Source: Rugamonas sp. A1-17
GTDB lineage: Bacteria; Pseudomonadota; Gammaproteobacteria; Burkholderiales; Burkholderiaceae_D
Direction of reading: 5' to 3'
Assembly (NCBI GenBank): GCA_025548565.1
Contig: JAJLPB010000009.1
Span: forward strand, 186,001-250,000
DNA length: 64,000 nucleotides
Positions 32,577 through 41,060 of this stretch are shown in pieces. Both the position numbers and the translations under genes were made by a program. The number at the start of each line of letters is the position of its first letter. Position 1 is the stretch's first letter. Under the pieces are notes generated by a model. The model worked only from the letters and a program-made list of their open reading frames with translations, had not been told where the DNA came from and did not search any database.

Positions 32577-33935
32577 TTAACTGTTATTGCCGGCGAACGC
32601 CGTGACCACCGTGCCGTCGGCCGACGAGGCGATGTCGAAGCGGCCGCCAATGGCGTCCATGCGCTCCATCATGTTGCGCAGGCCGATGCCGCGCATCGGA
32701 TGCAGCGCGATGCCTTCGGCGTCGAAGCCGTTGCCATCGTCGCGGATGCGCAGCGTCACGCCGCCGTGCTCGCCGGTCAGCGCGATGTCGATGCGGTGGG
32801 CGCCGGCGTGGCGCTCGATGTTGGTCAGCGCCTCCTGCGCCAGGCGGAACAGCACGGTGTTGGCCACGTCCGGCAGCTCGTCGGTCACGCCCGTCGCCTC
32901 GAAGTGTACCGGGGTTCCGCTGCTGAGCGTGTACTCTTGGCCCAGGTGGTGCAGCGCGGCCGCCAGGCCCAGGTCGTCCAGGATGGCCGGGCGCAGGTTG
33001 TGCGAGATGCGGCGCACCTCGCCCATCACGTTGTTGAGCTGCTCGGCCGCGTGCTCGAAGGCCGCCTGCGCGGCCGGCTGCTGGCCGTTGCCCGCGCTCA
33101 GGCGGATGATGCCGGCCTCGATCTGCAGCTTGATCGACACCAGCCACTGGCTGATGCCGTCGTGCAGGTCGCGCGACAGCCGCGCCCGCTCCTCCTCCTG
33201 CGACTCGACCACGCGCTGGGCCAGCACCTTGAGCTTGGCGTCGGCCACGCGCAGCTCGCTGATATTGAGCGCCAGCCCGGAGCTGGCCACCGCCACCGCG
33301 GCCGCGATGGCGATCGCGGCGATCCACAGCATGGTGTTGTGGATGTTGCCGGACTGCTGGACATCGATCTTGGCCAGCGCCTGGTCGACGTCGTCCAGGT
33401 AGATGCCGGTGCCCATCATCCAGCCCCATTTCGGCATCGGGATCACATAGCCCAGCTTGGCGCCGGACTTGTGGGTCGAGGGCTTGACCCAGCGGTAGCG
33501 CTCCAGCCCGCCGCCGGCGCGCGCGCGGGCCAGCAGGTTCTGGATGGTCGGCTGGCCCAGCTCGTCGCGCAGCCCGTACAGGTTCTTGCCGACCAGCTCG
33601 GGCTGGCGCGGATGCATCAGCGTGTTGCCCTGCATGTCGTAGACGAAGAAGTAGCCGTCGTCGCCATAGCTGAGCGAGGACAGGATGCGCTTGGCCTCGT
33701 CGCGCGTGGCCTGGTCGTCGCGGCCCGATTCGTACAGATGGGCGATGGAGTGCGAGGCCAGCGCCACGTAGTGCCTGAGCTCGGCCTCCTTGCTGCTCAG
33801 GTAGGCTTGCTGGATGGTGTCGCGCTGCTGCTGGGCCAGCAGCACCGACTGGTGGCGCACCGCCAGCGCGATGGCGATCAGCGCCAGGATCAGCGGCGTG
33901 ATGGCCAGGAATATGACTTTTTGCCGCAACTTCAT
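32577..33935 (-). CDS. Cache-domain sensor histidine kinase (HisKA_3 type)
   Basis: 452 aa: an N-terminal membrane helix (about 8-27), an extracytoplasmic single-cache domain (about 35-205) with the conserved GYFFVYDMQGNTLMHP and WGWMMGTGIYL segments, a second helix (about 207-229), a HisKA_3 dimerisation region with phosphohistidine in RLSRDLHDGISQW and a HATPase_c domain (RDDGNGFD, GIGLRNMMERM). Cache domains with this signature commonly bind small carboxylates or pyruvate. With the LuxR-type regulator it makes a two-component pair, and cstA lies 211 bp away in the opposite direction. Confidence 0.93.
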   Translation of the reverse strand: MKLRQKVIFLAITPLILALIAIALAVRHQSVLLAQQQRDTIQQAYLSSKEAELRHYVALASHSIAHLYESGRDDQATRDEAKRILSSLSYGDDGYFFVYDMQGNTLMHPRQPELVGKNLYGLRDELGQPTIQNLLARARAGGGLERYRWVKPSTHKSGAKLGYVIPMPKWGWMMGTGIYLDDVDQALAKIDVQQSGNIHNTMLWIAAIAIAAAVAVASSGLALNISELRVADAKLKVLAQRVVESQEEERARLSRDLHDGISQWLVSIKLQIEAGIIRLSAGNGQQPAAQAAFEHAAEQLNNVMGEVRRISHNLRPAILDDLGLAAALHHLGQEYTLSSGTPVHFEATGVTDELPDVANTVLFRLAQEALTNIERHAGAHRIDIALTGEHGGVTLRIRDDGNGFDAEGIALHPMRGIGLRNMMERMDAIGGRFDIASSADGTVVTAFAGNNS

Positions 33936-34146
33936 GACGTGGGTCCCGAATTATTCTTCTGTAGCGCGATTCTACGCTCCCGCCGCCTGCGGCTGCTACG
34001 TAGTTATACCGACCCATAGTGCGTAATGCTGCGCTTGCGGCGGATATCAGCTTCCTGAATACTGGTCATAAGCTGCCAGAATTGAAAGCCTGGTGAAAGC
34101 TGGAGCTTGATCAGTTGAGAGCAGCACCCAACACTTTGGAGGAAGC

Positions 34147-36231
34147 ATGAAAACACTGCACCATACCGCGCCACCCACGCTGGCCAGCCGCCTGGGCTGG
34201 GCCGCGCTCGCCCTGTGCGGCGCTGCGGCGCTGGGCGTCATCGCGCTCAAGCGCGGCGAATCGATCAGCGCCATCTGGATCGTCATCGCCGCCGTCTGCG
34301 TCTACCTGATCGCCTACCGCTTCTACAGCCTGTTCATCGCCGACAAGGTGCTGGGCCTGGACGCGCGCCGCATGACGCCGGCCAACAAGCTCAACGACGG
34401 CCTCGACCACGTGCCGACCAATAAGTACGTGCTGTTCGGCCACCACTTCGCCGCCATCGCCGGCGCCGGCCCGCTGGTCGGCCCGGTGCTGGCCGCGCAG
34501 ATGGGCTACCTGCCCGGCATGCTGTGGATCCTGGCCGGCGTGGTGTTTGCCGGCGCGGTGCAGGACTTCATCGTGCTGTTCATTTCCATGCGCCGCGACG
34601 GCCGCTCGCTGGGCGACCTGATCAAGTCCGAGCTGGGCCAGATCCCCGGCATGATCGCGCTGCTGGGCACCTTCATGATCATGGTCATCATCCTGGCGGT
34701 GCTGGCGCTGATCGTCGTGAAGGCGCTGGCCGGCTCGCCATGGGGCAGCTTCACCGTCATGGCCACCATCCCCATCGCCCTGTTCATGGGCGTGTACACC
34801 CGCTACATCCGCGTCGGCCGCATCGGCGAGGTGTCGATCATCGGCTTCATCCTGCTGATGGCGGCCATCTTCGGCGGCCAGATGGTACAGGAAAACCCGG
34901 CGCTGGCGCCGATGTTCACCTTCACCGGCACCGAGCTGACCTGGATGCTGATCGGCTACGGCTTCGTCGCCTCGGTGCTGCCGGTGTGGCTGCTGCTGGC
35001 GCCGCGCGACTACCTGTCGACCTTCCTCAAGATCGGCACCATCGTCGGCCTGGCACTGGGCATCATTGTTGTCGCCCCGTACCTGAAAATGCCGGCCATG
35101 ACCAAGTTCATCGACGGCACCGGTCCGGTCTGGGCCGGTTCGCTGTTCCCGTTCCTGTTCATCACCATCGCCTGCGGCGCCGTGTCCGGCTTCCACGCGC
35201 TGATCTCGTCGGGCACCACGCCCAAGATGATCGAGAATGAAACCCACGCCCGCTTCATCGGCTACGGCGCCATGCTGATGGAATCGTTTGTCGCCATCAT
35301 GGCGCTGGTGGCCGCCTCGACCATCGAGCCGGGCGTCTACTTCGCCATGAACAGCCCGGCCGCCCTGCTGGGTACCACGGCCGAGTCCGCCGCTCACGCA
35401 GTCTCGCAGATGGGCTTCTACATCACGCCGGAAATGCTGACCCAGACCGCCAAGGATGTCGGCGAGCACTCCATCATCTCGCGCGCCGGCGGCGCGCCGA
35501 CCCTGGCCGTGGGCATGGCGCAGATCCTGTCGGGCGTCGTCGGCGGCAAGCTCATGATGGCCTTCTGGTACCACTTCGCCATCCTGTTCGAGGCGCTGTT
35601 CATCCTGACGGCGGTCGACGCCGGCACCCGCGCCGGCCGCTTCATGCTGCAGGACTTGCTGGGCGCCTTCGTGCCGGCCATGAAGCAGACCGAGAACGTG
35701 TTCGCCAACCTGACCGCGACCGGCCTGTGCGTGGCGGCCTGGGGCTACTTCCTGTACCAGGGCGTGGTCGATCCGCTGGGCGGCATCAACACGCTGTGGC
35801 CGCTGTTCGGCATCGCCAACCAGATGCTGGCCGCGATCGCGCTGATCCTCGGCACCTGCGTGCTGTTCAAGATGAAGCGCGCCAAGTACGCCTGGGTGAC
35901 CATGGTGCCGACCGCGTGGCTGCTGATCTGCACGCTGACGGCAGGCTTTCAGAAGATCTTCGACGCCAATCCGAAGGTCGGCTTCCTGGCCCACGCCGCC
36001 AAGTACCAGGCCGCCTACGCGGACGGCAAACTGCTGGCGCCGGCCAAGTCGGTGGCGCAGATGCAGCAGGTGATCTTCAACGATTACCTGGACGCCTCGC
36101 TGGCCGGCTTCTTCGTCATCGTCGTGCTCAGCGTGCTGGTGTTCGGCATCCGCACCGTGATGGTGGCGCGCGCCTCGGCCAAGCCGACCGTGCAGGAAAG
36201 CCCGATGGTCCTGATGCCGACGGTGCAGTGA
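34147..36231 (+). CDS. cstA: Carbon starvation protein CstA
   Basis: 694 aa polytopic membrane protein with the full CstA signature, including LDARRMTPANKLNDG (about 74), NKYVLFGHHFAAIAGAGPLV (about 92-111), ACGAVSGFHALISSGTT and the FEALFILTAVDAGTRA region. CstA/BtsT proteins take up pyruvate, and some peptides, at the inner membrane. The ATG at 34147 has GGAGGA 6 nt upstream. The stop overlaps the start of ybdD (TGATG), so the two are coupled. The divergent cache kinase and LuxR-type regulator are the likely controllers, by analogy with BtsSR/YpdAB, which govern pyruvate uptake in E. coli. Confidence 0.94.
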   Translation: MKTLHHTAPPTLASRLGWAALALCGAAALGVIALKRGESISAIWIVIAAVCVYLIAYRFYSLFIADKVLGLDARRMTPANKLNDGLDHVPTNKYVLFGHHFAAIAGAGPLVGPVLAAQMGYLPGMLWILAGVVFAGAVQDFIVLFISMRRDGRSLGDLIKSELGQIPGMIALLGTFMIMVIILAVLALIVVKALAGSPWGSFTVMATIPIALFMGVYTRYIRVGRIGEVSIIGFILLMAAIFGGQMVQENPALAPMFTFTGTELTWMLIGYGFVASVLPVWLLLAPRDYLSTFLKIGTIVGLALGIIVVAPYLKMPAMTKFIDGTGPVWAGSLFPFLFITIACGAVSGFHALISSGTTPKMIENETHARFIGYGAMLMESFVAIMALVAASTIEPGVYFAMNSPAALLGTTAESAAHAVSQMGFYITPEMLTQTAKDVGEHSIISRAGGAPTLAVGMAQILSGVVGGKLMMAFWYHFAILFEALFILTAVDAGTRAGRFMLQDLLGAFVPAMKQTENVFANLTATGLCVAAWGYFLYQGVVDPLGGINTLWPLFGIANQMLAAIALILGTCVLFKMKRAKYAWVTMVPTAWLLICTLTAGFQKIFDANPKVGFLAHAAKYQAAYADGKLLAPAKSVAQMQQVIFNDYLDASLAGFFVIVVLSVLVFGIRTVMVARASAKPTVQESPMVLMPTVQ

Positions 36232-36431
36232 TGCTGGGCGAGATCGTCAAGGCTGGCCGCTATCTCGGGCAAAGCATGCGCCTGATGATGGGCCTGCCCG
36301 AGTACGACACCTACGTCTCGCACCGGGAGGCCACCCATCCGGGCGAGCCGATGATGAGCTACGAGGAGTTCTTCCGCGAGCGCCAGGAAGCCCGCTACGG
36401 CGGCGCGGGCAAGCGTGGCGGTTGCTGCTAA
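36231..36431 (+). CDS. ybdD: YbdD/YjiX family small protein
   Basis: 66 aa with the family signature YLGQSMRLMMGLPEYDTYVSH (residues 10-30) and a MSYEEFFRERQEARYG helix, ending in a double cysteine. YbdD/YjiX is nearly always encoded directly after cstA/btsT, and the two form a functional unit. The start codon overlaps the cstA stop as TGATG. Confidence 0.9.
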   Translation: MLGEIVKAGRYLGQSMRLMMGLPEYDTYVSHREATHPGEPMMSYEEFFRERQEARYGGAGKRGGCC

Positions 36432-36434
36432 CTA

Positions 36435-36470
36435 AAAGGCCGGTTCCCCCGAACCGGCTTTTTTTATTTT
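36435..36470 (+). terminator. Intrinsic terminator of cstA-ybdD
   Basis: An 8-bp stem (GCCGGTTC, CCCC loop, GAACCGGC at 36439-36458) followed by seven Ts, four bases past the ybdD stop. Confidence 0.92.
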
Positions 36471-36543
36471 AGTGGGGAACTTCCCTGCCGGCCTCCGTGT
36501 CTAACTCCGCTGAGCCGCGTTGCCGGCCATTTCCGGGAGACAC

Positions 36544-37410
36544 ATGTCGCATCCTTTCTCATACCAACAGGCGTTCGCGCGCAACATCGGCTGGCTGACG
36601 CCGGCGGAACAAACGGTGCTGCGCGGCAAGCGCATCGCCATCGCCGGCATGGGCGGCGTCGGCGGCGTGCACCTGCTCACGCTGGCGCGGCTGGGCGTGG
36701 GCGCCTTCCACATCGCCGATTTCGACACCTTCGACATCGCCAACTTCAACCGCCAGGTGGGCGCCGCCATGTCCACGCTGGGCCGGCCCAAGGTCGAGGT
36801 GCTGGCCGGGATGGCGCGCGACATCAACCCCGAGTTGCAGCTCGCCAGTTTCCCCGGCGGCGTCAACCGCGACAACCTCGCCAGCTTCTTCGAGGGGGTG
36901 GACCTGTACGTGGACGGACTGGATTTCTTCGCCTTCGGCGCGCGCCAGGCCACGTTTGCCGCCTGCGCGCGGCTGGGCATCCCGGCCATCACCGCGGCGC
37001 CGCTGGGCATGGGCACCGCGGTGCTGAACTTCCTGCCGGGGCACATGACGTTCGAGGAATATTTCGGCTGGGGCGAACTGCCGGACGAGGAGAAGGCGCT
37101 GCGCTTTTTGGTCGGCCTGGCGCCGGCCGGGCTGCATGCCGGCTACCTGGTCGATCCGTCCAGCATCAACCTCAGGGAGCAGCGCGGGCCGTCCACCATC
37201 ATGGGCTGCCAGCTGTGCGCCGGCGCCGCCGCCACCGAGGCGCTGAAGATCCTGCTGAACCGGGGCCCGGTCGACGCCGCGCCGCGCGGCTACCATTTCG
37301 ATGCCTATCGTAACAAACTGGTCCGCACCTGGCGCCCGGGCGGCCACCGCCACCCGCTCCAGCGGCTGACCATGATGCTGGTCAAGCGCCGGCGCGGAGA
37401 TCAATCATGA
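36544..37410 (+). CDS. ThiF/E1-like adenylyltransferase
   Basis: 288 aa with the E1/ThiF/MoeB nucleotide fold: GMGGVGGVH near residue 35, DFDTFDIANFNRQ (59-71, matching D.D.V..SNLNRQ) and the conserved lysine in GRPKVE (about 83). These residues adenylate a C-terminal carboxylate. The paired CXXC zinc motifs of MoeB are not obvious; only CQLCAG near residue 220 remains. The start at 36544 follows GGGAGA, 6 nt away. The nitroreductase-like gene overlaps its end (ATGA), so the two act together. This pairing is annotated elsewhere as 'MoeY'-linked, but no experimental function follows from it. The partner peptide or carrier is not encoded nearby. Confidence 0.82.
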   Translation: MSHPFSYQQAFARNIGWLTPAEQTVLRGKRIAIAGMGGVGGVHLLTLARLGVGAFHIADFDTFDIANFNRQVGAAMSTLGRPKVEVLAGMARDINPELQLASFPGGVNRDNLASFFEGVDLYVDGLDFFAFGARQATFAACARLGIPAITAAPLGMGTAVLNFLPGHMTFEEYFGWGELPDEEKALRFLVGLAPAGLHAGYLVDPSSINLREQRGPSTIMGCQLCAGAAATEALKILLNRGPVDAAPRGYHFDAYRNKLVRTWRPGGHRHPLQRLTMMLVKRRRGDQS

Positions 37411-38507
37411 GCAAGATGGAGCAGCATCTGGACGCCACGCTGGAACAGATCCTGGAGCTGGCGCGCTGGGCGCCCAGCGGCGACAACACCCAGCCGTGGC
37501 GCTTTGAAATCCTCGACGCCCGGCGCCTGATCGTGCACGGCCACGACACGCGCGACCACTGCGTCTACGACCTCGACGGCCATCCCAGCCAGATGTCGAT
37601 CGGCGCGCTGCTGGAGACCATGGCGATCGCCGCCAGCGCCCACCAGCTGGAGATGCAGGCCACGCGCCACAACGAGGCGCCCGAGAGCCGCCCCACCCTC
37701 ACCGTCGAGTTCACGCCGGCGCCGCTGCTGGAGCCCGATCCGCTGGCCGACGCCATCCTGCCGCGCAGCGTGCAGCGGCGCGCGCTGAGCCGGCGCCCGC
37801 TGACGCCGGCCGAGCGCTCGGCGCTGGAGGCGGCGCTGCCGCCGGGCTACGGCGTGCACTGGCTGGAGGGCGGCCGGCGGCGCGCGGCCGCGCGGCTGAT
37901 GTTCCGCAACGCCAAGCTGCGCCTGACGATGCCGGAGGCGTGGCAGGTGCACAGGTCGGTGATCGAATGGAACGCCCGCTACAGCGACGACCGCATCCCC
38001 GACCAGGCGCTGGGCGTGGACGCCGCCACCGCCAAGCTGATGCGCTGGATCATGCGGCGCTGGCAGCGCGTCGAGTTCTTCAACACCTGGCTGGCCGGCA
38101 CGCTGGCGCCGCGCCTGCAGATGGACCTGATTCCCGGCCTGGCCTGCGCCGCCCACTTCGTGCTGACCGCGCCGCGCCGGCCCCAGCGCGTCGATGACTA
38201 CCTCGACGCCGGCCGCGCCATGCAACGCTTCTGGCTGACCGCCACCGTCCAGGGCCTGCAGCTGCAGCCGGAGATGACGCCGCTGATCTTCGCCCGCTAC
38301 GTGCGCGAGGGGCGGGTGTTTTCCGGCACGGCGGGCATGCAGCAGCGGGCCGAGGCGCTGTCGCGCCAGGGTGCGGCGCTGACCGGGCCGGCGGCGTGGG
38401 AGACGGCGGTGTGCATGGGCCGCATCGGCGCCGGCAAGCCGGCCACGGCACGCTCGCTGCGGCGGCCGCTGCGCGACCTGCTGGTCGGCCCGTCGGGCCG
38501 GCGCTGA
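37407..38507 (+). CDS. Nitroreductase-like flavoprotein partner of ThiF (MoeY-like)
   Basis: 366 aa. An N-terminal nitroreductase-type start (LARWAPSGDNTQPWRFEI, residues 18-35) is the FMN-binding region of nitroreductase/ThcOx-like enzymes. The middle holds a basic, helical insertion, and the C-terminal half (LAAHF-, AVCMGRIG, RRPLRDLLV) follows the fold loosely. Its start overlaps the ThiF stop as ATGA. ThcOx-like flavoenzymes oxidise azolines in peptides, and ThiF-like proteins activate carboxylates. The pair thus looks like part of a modification pathway, but no precursor peptide is visible. The function is an inference. Confidence 0.75.
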   Translation: MSKMEQHLDATLEQILELARWAPSGDNTQPWRFEILDARRLIVHGHDTRDHCVYDLDGHPSQMSIGALLETMAIAASAHQLEMQATRHNEAPESRPTLTVEFTPAPLLEPDPLADAILPRSVQRRALSRRPLTPAERSALEAALPPGYGVHWLEGGRRRAAARLMFRNAKLRLTMPEAWQVHRSVIEWNARYSDDRIPDQALGVDAATAKLMRWIMRRWQRVEFFNTWLAGTLAPRLQMDLIPGLACAAHFVLTAPRRPQRVDDYLDAGRAMQRFWLTATVQGLQLQPEMTPLIFARYVREGRVFSGTAGMQQRAEALSRQGAALTGPAAWETAVCMGRIGAGKPATARSLRRPLRDLLVGPSGRR

Positions 38508-38669
38508 GGCGCGATCCACTGACGGCGTTCTTTACACTGGCGCGCCGCGCCGGCCGCGCGCCACGTCCAAGCCTTTGATTTTGCGCGGATCGGCCTCGCT
38601 GGCAAGGCTTTTGCTCGGGCTTCGCAGACGGCGCCGATTCCGGCGCCGCGATCGAGCCAGGGGGCACAC

Positions 38670-39647
38670 ATGAACATCATCAAACCGGCCATGGGCGCCG
38701 CCACGATCGCCGCCGCACTGGCCGCGCCGGGCGTGGCCCATGCCGGACCGGCGGTCGGACTGGACCCGACCGGCAGCGGCGTCTACACCAGCTACGCCGA
38801 CCTGTGGACCAACGCCAGCAACACCGCGCTGGCCACCGGCTTCATTCCGGGCGTGACGATCGGTTCCGCCACACCGCTGGCGGCCGACACCGGCCCCTAC
38901 CTCAGCGAGCTGCGCTCGCAGATGGTGATCAGCAGCATGTCCAGCGGCGCCGGCGACGTCACACCAAGCGGTCTGAACATTGGCTTCGAGCTGAGCGCCG
39001 TGGTGCGCTTTCAGGAACTGGTCGACCGCGAGACCGCCACCACCGCCCACTTCACGCTGCCGGAAAGCCAGTCGGCCGAGATGGACGTCGATCCGCTGCA
39101 CGCCGGCGTGCAGAACATCGCCTTCTACTTCGACCGCTACGGGCCGGGCGAGACCAGCAAGGCGGTGCCGGGCGACGGGCCCGGCACGGTGCGCTGCTAC
39201 GGCGCCGGGTCGACCTCGGCCGGCTGCGGCGGCGCGGGCGACCCGGACGGCGACGGACTGCTGATCATGTCCGGCCACCTGATTTTCAACGAAGGCAGCT
39301 TCGTCAACGGCCCCTACGGCGCCACCGGCACCTTCGACATCCGCTTCATGATCGACTACGCGGACGCGCATTACCTGGACATCGTCAGCGGCGCGGTGCT
39401 GCAGGACCAGCTCACCGGCACGGCCAGCATTCCCGCCGCCTACGCGCCGGCCACCATGTGGGATGGCACCGTGCCAAACTACGTGCCGATGATGCGCTTC
39501 GACGGCACACGCTCGTTCGCCGTGGCGCCCGTGCCCGAACCGTCCACGCTGGCCCTGCTCGGCGTGGGCTGCCTCGGCCTGGCCCTGGCCCTGTCCCTCC
39601 GTTGCCGCAGCCCTTGCCGCGACCGCAGCCGTCGGACGGCAGCGTGA
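38670..39647 (+). CDS. PEP-CTERM protein with an additional C-terminal basic tail
   Basis: 325 aa: a signal peptide (about 1-26, ending VAHA), a beta-rich extracellular region with LDPTGSGVYTSYADLW near residue 31 (a pattern seen in flocculation-type PEP-CTERM proteins), a possible calcium-like loop DPDGDGLLIMSG near residue 190 and a VPEPSTLALLGVGCLGLALA tail. The basic end (SLRCRSPCRDRSRRTAA) is longer than usual. It is a likely exosortase substrate for the exopolysaccharide matrix. No exosortase gene is present in the window. There is a 162-nt gap upstream with no other gene. Confidence 0.78.
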   Translation: MNIIKPAMGAATIAAALAAPGVAHAGPAVGLDPTGSGVYTSYADLWTNASNTALATGFIPGVTIGSATPLAADTGPYLSELRSQMVISSMSSGAGDVTPSGLNIGFELSAVVRFQELVDRETATTAHFTLPESQSAEMDVDPLHAGVQNIAFYFDRYGPGETSKAVPGDGPGTVRCYGAGSTSAGCGGAGDPDGDGLLIMSGHLIFNEGSFVNGPYGATGTFDIRFMIDYADAHYLDIVSGAVLQDQLTGTASIPAAYAPATMWDGTVPNYVPMMRFDGTRSFAVAPVPEPSTLALLGVGCLGLALALSLRCRSPCRDRSRRTAA

Positions 39648-39674
39648 ATCCCGGCGCGCCAGCCGCCCGCTGGT

Positions 39675-40886
39675 TCAGCCCTGGCCGGCCACCACGCGCT
39701 GCACCGCCGCCTCGAAGCGCTGCGCCATGTCGTAGCGCTGAAAGAGCTGCGCCACCTGCACTGCCGCCCCGCGCGCGGCCGGACGTTCCAGCAAGTCCAG
39801 CACGGCGCGGCGCACACCGTCCTCGTTCAAGCGGTCCGACCTGAGCAGCGTGCCGGCGCCCATCGCCGCCACCGCGCGCATGTTCAGGTACTGGTCCAGG
39901 TTGCCCGCTATCCCCAGCACCGGCACGCCGGCCGCCAGCGCCTGCTGACTGGTCGGGCTGCCGCCGTTGCAGACCACCAGCTGCGCGCGCCGCGCCGCCT
40001 CCTCGCCCGGCAGGTAGGCCGCCACATGGGCGTTGTCCGGCGGCTCGCCCGGATCGGCCTGGCCGGCGGTGGCGGCCATCACCCGCAGCGGCAGCGGCGC
40101 CAGCGCCTGCAGGATGCGCGGCAGCAGCGCGCCCTGCCCCGAGCTGCCCAACGTGACATACACCAGCGGCCGGTCCGCCGGCAGCGCATCCCACCAGCCG
40201 GGCGGCTCGGTGGGCGGCGACCAGGTCACCGGCCCCAGGTAGGAATGGTTGGCCGGCAGGCCGACCGCCGGGAACATTTCAGGGATGTCGGGATACAGCA
40301 CAAAGTCGGCGTCGGCATACACACTGCGCAGGTCGTAGCCCAACGACGGCAGGCGATAGGCGCGCCGCACGCGGTTCAGCGGCATGCTGTGCAGCGCGAA
40401 CGCCAGCGGCCGCACCAGGCGGAACAGCCGGTCCGCCAGCGCGATCGGCAAGGCCCGCGCCAGCCCGATGGCCGGCACCGTGTAGCGCTGCGGCACGTAG
40501 GGACTCCAGTAAGCGTTGATCAGGCCGATGTACGGCACCTGCGCCACGCGCGCGCTGACCGACAGCGACAGCCGGAAATCGCCCACCACCACGTCCGGCC
40601 GCACCGCCTGCAGCAGGCGCAGATCGTCATGCACATAATTGTGCAGCGTGGCGGCGTCGTACACCGGCTTGCCCGCCGCCAGCGCCGCCAGGAAACGCGC
40701 GCTGGAAATGCTGCTCAGCGGCCAGCTGTTGAACCGGCTGCCCCGCAAAAATGCCGAGTAGCCGGGCGCGCAGGCGAAGTGCACGTCGTAGCGCTGCGGC
40801 GACAGCGTGCGCGCGAGCGCCAGCGGCCGGCCGACATGCGCCAGCGTCACCGCCTCGGCCACGAAGAGGATTTTTTTGCGTTCCAT
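39675..40886 (-). CDS. Glycosyltransferase, GT1/UGT-like (MGT family)
   Basis: 403 aa with the two Rossmann-like domains of GT-B enzymes. The C-terminal donor-binding part includes VYVTLGSSGQG near residue 245, VCNGGSPTSQQALAAGVPVLG near residue 310 and NLDQYLNMRAVAAMGAG, equivalent to the UDP-glycosyltransferase signature. GT1 members move sugars to small lipophilic acceptors. It lies convergent with the PEP-CTERM gene, with 27 nt between the stops. The acceptor is unknown. Confidence 0.85.
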   Translation of the reverse strand: MERKKILFVAEAVTLAHVGRPLALARTLSPQRYDVHFACAPGYSAFLRGSRFNSWPLSSISSARFLAALAAGKPVYDAATLHNYVHDDLRLLQAVRPDVVVGDFRLSLSVSARVAQVPYIGLINAYWSPYVPQRYTVPAIGLARALPIALADRLFRLVRPLAFALHSMPLNRVRRAYRLPSLGYDLRSVYADADFVLYPDIPEMFPAVGLPANHSYLGPVTWSPPTEPPGWWDALPADRPLVYVTLGSSGQGALLPRILQALAPLPLRVMAATAGQADPGEPPDNAHVAAYLPGEEAARRAQLVVCNGGSPTSQQALAAGVPVLGIAGNLDQYLNMRAVAAMGAGTLLRSDRLNEDGVRRAVLDLLERPAARGAAVQVAQLFQRYDMAQRFEAAVQRVVAGQG

Positions 40887-41060
40887 CGCGCCAGCTTGCG
40901 CCCCGGTCCACGGCGTTGTTTGAGCCGGCGCAAAGGTGCGGGCATTAGACGCACATCAAGATCGGCCGGCACTGAACGCTATATTTTTCCTATTGGCACT
41001 TATTGACCAGCTTGCCGCGCCGACGATTTCGGCGTCCACCGTTTGCTACCGCCTACAGCG

